From assembly GCA_026981635.1 (NCBI GenBank), contig JALSIF010000292.1:1-9936 (forward strand): a stretch of DNA of 9,936 nt, written 5' to 3'. Each line of letters starts with the position of its first letter. Position 1 is the stretch's first letter. This DNA comes from JALSIF01 sp026981635 [NCBI: bacterium]. Lineage in GTDB: Bacteria; 4484-113; JALSIF01. Position numbers and translations under genes: made by a program. This document shows, piece after piece, positions 6,482 through 9,936 of this stretch. Under the pieces are notes generated by a model. It was not told where the DNA came from. It saw only the letters and a program-made list of their open reading frames with translations, and ran no database searches.

Positions 6482-6495
6482 GCAAACTGAAAATT

Positions 6496-6502
6496 GGGGA
6501 GG
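6496..6502 (+). promoter_or_regulatory. Ribosome-binding site of tnaA
   Basis: GGGGAGG lies 8 nt before the GTG at 6511. It supports that GTG as the start. Homology to tryptophanase begins within a few residues of it (YRIKSVAPIK). Confidence 0.7.
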
Positions 6503-6510
6503 CTGCCAAA

Positions 6511-7890
6511 GTGATCCAGCCCTATCGCATAAAGAGCGTGGCGCCCATCAAGGTCTCCACTACCGAGGAGCGACGCCGGTGGATTGAGGAGGTGGGGCTA
6601 AACCCCTTCCGCCTGGCCAGCGAGCAGGTGATGATTGATCTGCTCACCGACAGCGGCACCGCTGCCATGAGCGAGGACCAGTGGGCGGAGCTGATACGGG
6701 CCGACGAGGCCTACGCCGGCAGCAAGAGCTGGCTCCTGCTGGAGGAGACCGCCCGGGAACTGTTTGGCTTTCCCTATGTGCTTCCCGCCCACCAGGGAAG
6801 GAGCGCCGAGTTTGCCCTCTTCGGGGCAAAGCTTGAGCCGGGCCAGCTGGTCCCCTCCAACATCCACTTTGATACCACCGCCGCCCACATCGCCTACCGG
6901 GGAGCCCGCCCCCTGGACCTGGTGGTGGAGGATGTCTACCGGCTCACCGAGCCCCTCCCCTTTAAGGGCAACATGGACCTGGACAAGCTGGCAAGTTTGC
7001 TCAAGGAGCAGGGGGAAAAGGTGGGCATGGTCACCATGGTGCTCACCTGCAACTCGGGCGGCGGCCAGCCGGCAAGCTTTGCCAACATCAAGGCGGTAAG
7101 CGAGCTCTGCCGCAAGCACGGGGTCCCCTTCTGGATTGATGCCGCCCGCATCGCCGAGAACGCCTACTTTATCCGCCGCGACGAGGAGGGCATGCAGGGC
7201 TATTCGGTGGGTGAGATCGTGCGCATGATCATGGACCAGGCCGACGGGATGTGGATGAGCATGAAGAAGGACGCCCTGGCCAACATGGGCGCCCTGATCT
7301 GCTGCCGCCACCGGGAGGACTTTGAGGCTATCAGCCAGCTGGTCATCCTGATTGACGGCTACGTCACCTACGGGGGGATGAGCGGGCGCGACATGGCGGC
7401 GGCGGCGGTGGGCCTGAGGGAGGCCCAGGACCACGACTACCTGGCCCATCGCATCGGGCAGGTTGAGCGGATGGTGGAGAGGCTGAGCGGTGCGGGGGTG
7501 CCGGTGATAAGGCCGGCCGGGGGCCATGCGGTCTACATTGATGCGCGGGGATTTATGCCCCACCTTCCGGCGGAGAAGTTTCCCGGCTGGGCGCTGGCCA
7601 TCCACGGCTACATCGCCGGCGGGGTGCGCTCCATTGAGATCGGGCCGGTGCTAAAGGGGCGCGACCCGGAGACGGGGGAGAACCGCCTTGACATCCCCGA
7701 CCTGGTGAGGCTTGCCATCCCGCGGCGGGTCTACACCCAGGACCAGCTGGACTACGTGTGCGAGGTGTTTGTGGAGCTGAGGGAGCGGGCGGTTGAGCTT
7801 TGCGGGGTGGAGTTTGAGTGGGAGGCGCCCCGGCTTCGCCACTTCACCAGCCGGTTCAGGTGGGCGGGGAGGGCAGAGGCGGGGGCATAG
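6511..7890 (+). CDS. tnaA: Tryptophanase (L-tryptophan indole-lyase)
   Basis: A PLP enzyme of the beta-eliminating lyase family that splits L-tryptophan to indole, pyruvate and ammonia. It is 459 residues, close to the usual 460-475. Landmarks: LLTDSGT (45-51), DEAYAGS with the catalytic Tyr68, THQGR-like AHQGR, FDTT with Asp121, NSGGGQPASFAN, WIDAARIAENAYF with the PLP-ring Asp210 and Arg213, MSMKKDALANMG with the Schiff-base Lys253, and LAIPRRVYT with the carboxylate Arg. Tryptophanase is preferred over tyrosine phenol-lyase because Asp121 (TPL has Thr), Ile377 in SIEIG (TPL has Arg) and His444 in LRHFTS (TPL has Phe) all match TnaA, as does the GRDPETG segment. The second Gly of the usual MGG after the Lys is Ala. 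No Trp permease gene is adjacent, unlike E. coli tnaB. It is apparently a single-gene unit behind a structured leader. Confidence 0.88.
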   Translation: MIQPYRIKSVAPIKVSTTEERRRWIEEVGLNPFRLASEQVMIDLLTDSGTAAMSEDQWAELIRADEAYAGSKSWLLLEETARELFGFPYVLPAHQGRSAEFALFGAKLEPGQLVPSNIHFDTTAAHIAYRGARPLDLVVEDVYRLTEPLPFKGNMDLDKLASLLKEQGEKVGMVTMVLTCNSGGGQPASFANIKAVSELCRKHGVPFWIDAARIAENAYFIRRDEEGMQGYSVGEIVRMIMDQADGMWMSMKKDALANMGALICCRHREDFEAISQLVILIDGYVTYGGMSGRDMAAAAVGLREAQDHDYLAHRIGQVERMVERLSGAGVPVIRPAGGHAVYIDARGFMPHLPAEKFPGWALAIHGYIAGGVRSIEIGPVLKGRDPETGENRLDIPDLVRLAIPRRVYTQDQLDYVCEVFVELRERAVELCGVEFEWEAPRLRHFTSRFRWAGRAEAGA

Positions 7891-7940
7891 ATAATCCCCC
7901 ATTGAGCTAGGCTAAAAAATTACTAGGCTGGAGGGCGGGT

Positions 7941-7946
7941 TATAAT
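7941..7946 (+). promoter_or_regulatory. -10 element of the SCP2-like/aminotransferase unit
   Basis: A perfect TATAAT ends 9 nt before the GTG at 7956. With a start point about 7 nt downstream (near 7953) the mRNA would have 0-3 leader bases, so translation would be effectively leaderless. The -35 is weak (TTACTA, 7920-7925, 15-bp spacer). Confidence 0.6.
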
Positions 7947-7955
7947 CCCACCAGA

Positions 7956-8306
7956 GTGGTCACTACCCAGGAGCTCATGGAGTTCATCGCCCGTCTGGAG
8001 GAGCTCCGCGAGCCCGAGGACCGGGTGGTGGAGATAAGGCTGGTCGGCCCCCAGGGAGAGGAGCGTCGTTTCAAGCTCCGCCTCACCCCCCGCTATCCGC
8101 CCTCCCTGGCCCCTCCCGCCGCCGGCATGCCCCACGCGGTCTTTACCATGGCGGCGGATCGGTTCAGTCAGCTCCTCGGTGAGGAGGGGAGCGACGGCTG
8201 GCGCAGGGCCTGGGAGGGGGGAGAGATCGTGGTGAGGGGAGACCAGAAGCTGGTTGAACGGATAGTAAGCGAGCTCACCTCCCCGGGACCGTCTCCCAGC
8301 GGCTAA
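7956..8306 (+). CDS. Small SCP2-like protein
   Basis: A 116-residue soluble protein. The C-terminal half (AVFTMAADRFSQLLGEE, then WEGGEIVVRGDQKLVERIVSEL) follows the SCP2/sterol-carrier pattern: a strand ending in a 'tM..edF..l' helix, then a hydrophobic 'G.i.v.Gd..l...i' strand and helix. The N-terminal helix and strand (residues 5-45) fit the same fold loosely, with a Pro-rich stretch (RYPPSLAPPAAG, 46-57) in the middle. SCP2 proteins bind lipids or other hydrophobic ligands; no ligand can be named here. The start is the GTG at 7956, almost at the expected transcript start. ATG 7977 is an alternative, but its AGGAG is only 3 nt away. The stop lies 9 nt before the aminotransferase GTG, so the two are probably co-transcribed. 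The family call is tentative. Confidence 0.65.
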   Translation: MVTTQELMEFIARLEELREPEDRVVEIRLVGPQGEERRFKLRLTPRYPPSLAPPAAGMPHAVFTMAADRFSQLLGEEGSDGWRRAWEGGEIVVRGDQKLVERIVSELTSPGPSPSG

Positions 8307-8315
8307 CATCTAGGC

Positions 8316-9569
8316 GTGGCCGAAGCCGGGACCTCAAATCGCCCCTCCCTGCCTGCCGCCCTGGGGGGTGAGCCGGTGCGGTCTTCGCCCCTGCCCTTTT
8401 ACCGGGCCCCCATCCCTCCGGAAACGCTGGAAGAGCTTAGGGCAACCCTGGAAAGCGGCTGGCTTACTACAGGCCCCCGGGTGAGGCGTTTTGAGGAGCG
8501 TCTGAGGGAACTTACTGGCGCCCGCGCGCTGGTGGCGACCAGCTCCTGCACCGCCGCCCTCCACCTTGCCCTGGTCCTCTCCGGGGTAGGCCCGGGGGAT
8601 GAGGTGATAACCACCCCGCTCACCTTCTGCTCTACCGTTCACGCCATCCTCCACGTGGGGGCAAGGCCAGTCTTTGCCGATGTGGAAGCGGACACTCTGC
8701 TCATCTCTCCGGAGGAGGTGGCACGGAGGATCGGCCCGCACACCAGGGCGGTCATCGCAGTTGACTATGGGGGCCACCCGGCCGACTATCCCCGCCTGAG
8801 GGAGGTCATTGGGGAGGCTGGTGGCACGGGTGGCATAGCTCTGATCGCTGACTGTGCCCACAACTTGGAGGGTAGGTGCCACGGTAAGCCGGTGGCACAG
8901 CTAGCCGACTATGCCTGCTACTCCTTCTATGCCACCAAGAACCTGACCACCGGCGAGGGGGGTGCCCTGGCCCTGGCCGACCCCTCCCAGGAGGAGCGGG
9001 CCCGGCGGCTTCTCCTCCACGGGATGGAGTCGGATGCCTGGAAGCGCTATTCGGTGGAGGGAGGGAACGAGGGCGGCGAGGGGGACAAGCTCTACGAGGT
9101 CTACGAGGCTGGCTTTAAGTACAACCTGCCCGAGCTGGCCGCCGCCCTGGGGCTGGTCCAGCTTAGGCACCTGGGCAGGTGGCACCAGAGGCGCAGGGAG
9201 CTGGTGCTCCGCTACCGCCAACTGCTGAGCGAGCTTCCTGAGGTGGAGCTTCTGGCCGAGCGGGAGTGGGCCGAGCCGGCCTATCACCTGATGCCGGTGC
9301 TGATTGACTTTGACTCCCTGGGCATGGGCCGCAGGCGCTTTATGGAGATGCTCAGGGCCGAAGGTATCCACACCAGCGTCCACTTCACCCCAGTCCACCA
9401 GTTTCACTTCTACCGCCAGCTCATGGGCGATCTGGATGGGGAGCTGCCGGTGGCAAGTGAGGCGGGAAGAAGGCTCCTCAGCCTGCCCCTATTCCCGGAG
9501 ATGGGAAGTGAGGAGGTGGAGCAGGTGGTTCAGGCCCTGGACAAAGTAATCGGTTGGGCCAAGGGGTAG
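8316..9569 (+). CDS. DegT/DnrJ/EryC1/StrS family PLP aminotransferase
   Basis: A 417-residue sugar-type aminotransferase. Landmarks: SGWLTTGPRVRRFEE (47-61), ATSSCTAALHLAL (74-86), GPGDEVITTPLTF (92-104, cofactor-phosphate region), GARPVFADVE, the PLP-ring Asp179 in IADCAHN, and the Schiff-base Lys208 in SFYATKNLTTGEGG. These enzymes usually move an amino group from glutamate to a keto-sugar nucleotide for cell-wall, capsule or glycan sugars, though some act on cyclitols. No dehydratase, epimerase or glycosyltransferase gene is nearby, so the substrate stays open. The first 25-30 residues form a poorly conserved tail before the usual family start. The GTG at 8316 has no strong ribosome-binding site and lies 9 nt after the upstream stop, suggesting coupling. 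Confidence 0.88.
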   Translation: MAEAGTSNRPSLPAALGGEPVRSSPLPFYRAPIPPETLEELRATLESGWLTTGPRVRRFEERLRELTGARALVATSSCTAALHLALVLSGVGPGDEVITTPLTFCSTVHAILHVGARPVFADVEADTLLISPEEVARRIGPHTRAVIAVDYGGHPADYPRLREVIGEAGGTGGIALIADCAHNLEGRCHGKPVAQLADYACYSFYATKNLTTGEGGALALADPSQEERARRLLLHGMESDAWKRYSVEGGNEGGEGDKLYEVYEAGFKYNLPELAAALGLVQLRHLGRWHQRRRELVLRYRQLLSELPEVELLAEREWAEPAYHLMPVLIDFDSLGMGRRRFMEMLRAEGIHTSVHFTPVHQFHFYRQLMGDLDGELPVASEAGRRLLSLPLFPEMGSEEVEQVVQALDKVIGWAKG

Positions 9570-9589
9570 GCTGGCTAGACCACCCCTTG
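9560..9589. other. Inverted repeat at the aminotransferase stop
   Basis: CAAGGGGT (9560-9567) and ACCCCTTG (9582-9589) are perfect 8-bp arms enclosing the TAG stop. A bulged A and two more G-C pairs extend the stem inward, leaving a 9-nt loop. No U-tract follows, so it would be at most a weak or factor-aided terminator. The right arm overlaps the possible -35 of the next promoter. Confidence 0.35.
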
Positions 9590-9614
9590 TCGGGGTCCTC
9601 GCGGGCCCTATAAT
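9587..9614 (+). promoter_or_regulatory. Promoter for the cupin gene
   Basis: A perfect -10 TATAAT (9609-9614) with a fair -35 TTGTCG (9587-9592) at a 16-bp spacing. The expected start near 9621 leaves a leader of about 26 nt holding the ribosome-binding site GGAGGGG (9636-9642), 4 nt before ATG 9647. Confidence 0.65.
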
Positions 9615-9646
9615 CGCAATACCCAGCTAGGGTATGGAGGGGTGGC

Positions 9647-9936
9647 ATGGAGCAGGGTGAGGAGCGGGTCTTTCGCATGGAGCCGGCCTTTGGTCCCCTG
9701 GAGCCGATGGATGTGGCCGCTCTTGCCCAAAGCTGTCCCCACAAGTGGTTCAACCAGACCCTCTGTCGGGTAAACGACTGCGTGGTTCGCCTTGGCATCC
9801 TGGAGGGCGACTTCCACTGGCACAAGCACGAGGAGGAGGACGAGTTCTTTCTGGTGCTAGAGGGGAGGCTTCTGGTGGACCTCAAGGGGAAGACGGTAGA
9901 GCTTGGCCCGGGGCAGGGGCTGGTGGTACCCCGCGG
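9647..9936 (+). CDS. Cupin-domain protein (3' partial)
   Basis: The first 96 residues are visible; the window ends before the stop. After a 35-residue N-terminal stretch, a single-domain cupin begins at FNQTLCRVNDCVVRLG. The metal motif is His59-x-His61-x4-Glu66-x6-Gly73 in HWHKHEEEDEFFLVLEG, with an extra His57. VELGPGQGLVVPR (84-96) is the start of cupin motif 2, whose His should follow just beyond the window. Such small cupins (mannose-6-phosphate isomerase-like, COG0662 style) bind a divalent metal, but their substrates are mostly unknown. The ATG at 9647 is supported by GGAGGGG and a TATAAT promoter. The ATG at 9634 opens only an eight-codon out-of-frame ORF. It has its own promoter, so it is not simply part of the aminotransferase operon. 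Confidence 0.85.
   Translation, partial: MEQGEERVFRMEPAFGPLEPMDVAALAQSCPHKWFNQTLCRVNDCVVRLGILEGDFHWHKHEEEDEFFLVLEGRLLVDLKGKTVELGPGQGLVVPR

Larger units (their letters stand above)
6084..6510. other. 427-base gene-poor region between nuclease gene and tnaA
   Basis: No established gene fits here on either strand. The left edge (6084-6150) is the 5' region of the - strand nuclease gene, with its ribosome-binding site and a possible weak -10 (TATAAG on the - strand, bases 6146-6141). The centre (6240-6380) holds ATCAG/CTGAT arms (6257-6261 and 6275-6279), a Trp-rich mini-ORF and an 11-bp RNA stem. The right part (6382-6510) holds a dyad, a TATAAT promoter, a 10-bp palindrome, a perfect 8-bp hairpin and the tnaA ribosome-binding site. 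I looked for tRNA arms, the T-box GGGTGGNACCGCG motif and TPP, SAM or cobalamin riboswitch cores and found none. Confidence 0.7.

Noticed and set aside
6401-6490. 29-codon ATG ORF between the tnaA promoter and tnaA
   Set aside because: Its ATG overlaps the TATAAT box and lies upstream of the expected transcript start. It has no Trp codon and no ribosome-binding site.
6703-6741. Loss of the catalytic tyrosine in tryptophanase
   Set aside because: A first alignment put Leu75 at the catalytic position. Counting from E. coli TnaA shows the catalytic Tyr is the one in DEAY, which is present as Tyr68.
6511-7890. Tyrosine phenol-lyase
   Set aside because: The TPL-specific Thr, Arg and Phe positions carry Asp121, Ile377 and His444, the tryptophanase residues.
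9560-9600. Intrinsic terminator after the aminotransferase gene
   Set aside because: The stem is good, but the following bases are TCGGGGTCC with no T-run, so it is listed only as an inverted repeat.
1-9936. CRISPR array, insertion sequence, integrase or rRNA
   Set aside because: No regularly spaced repeats, transposase-like frames or rRNA-like stretches were seen on either strand.

Overview
The window is a GC-rich bacterial chromosome segment. Sampled 60-base lines inside the housekeeping genes run near 65% G+C. It has short intergenic gaps, several GTG starts and clear TATAAT-type -10 elements, some so close to the start codon that the mRNA would be leaderless or nearly so. Purine biosynthesis, an M20 hydrolase of the RocB type, tryptophanase and a sugar-type aminotransferase do not fix the phylum. 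A deep GC-rich Bacillota or Chloroflexota lineage would fit, but that is a guess.

Layout. (1) Bases 1-1580, + strand: the 3' bulk of purH, cut at its 5' end by the window edge. (2) Bases 1605-3409, - strand: two genes sharing one base at their junction, an unrecognised 332-residue soluble protein and an ABC-2-type permease (DUF990/COG3694 type). They converge on purH and have no ATPase beside them. (3) Bases 3410-3435: a 26-bp divergent promoter region in which the two -10 elements overlap. It would drive the - strand pair and a + strand RocB-like metallohydrolase (3436-5088). (4) Bases 5085-6083, - strand: a visibly lower-GC gene for a protein with a C-terminal PD-(D/E)XK nuclease-like domain and an unrecognised N-terminal half. 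Its stop overlaps the rocB-like stop in a shared CTAG. (5) Bases 6084-6510: 427 bases without an established gene. They hold a TATAAT promoter, several hairpins and dyads, and a 20-codon reading frame with four Trp codons, two of them tandem. (6) Bases 6511-7890: tryptophanase. (7) Bases 7956-9569: a small SCP2-like protein and a DegT/DnrJ/EryC1/StrS aminotransferase, probably one transcript. (8) Bases 9647-9936: the start of a cupin protein, cut by the window end.

The genes do not form one pathway. The window reads as several short independent transcription units around a probably acquired nuclease gene. The two most interesting items are the Trp-codon-rich mini-ORF with an overlapping RNA hairpin in front of a tryptophan-degrading enzyme, and the lone low-GC PD-(D/E)XK protein, whose domain order recalls CRISPR ancillary (Card1/Can2, DUF1887) nucleases without a recognisable CARF domain.
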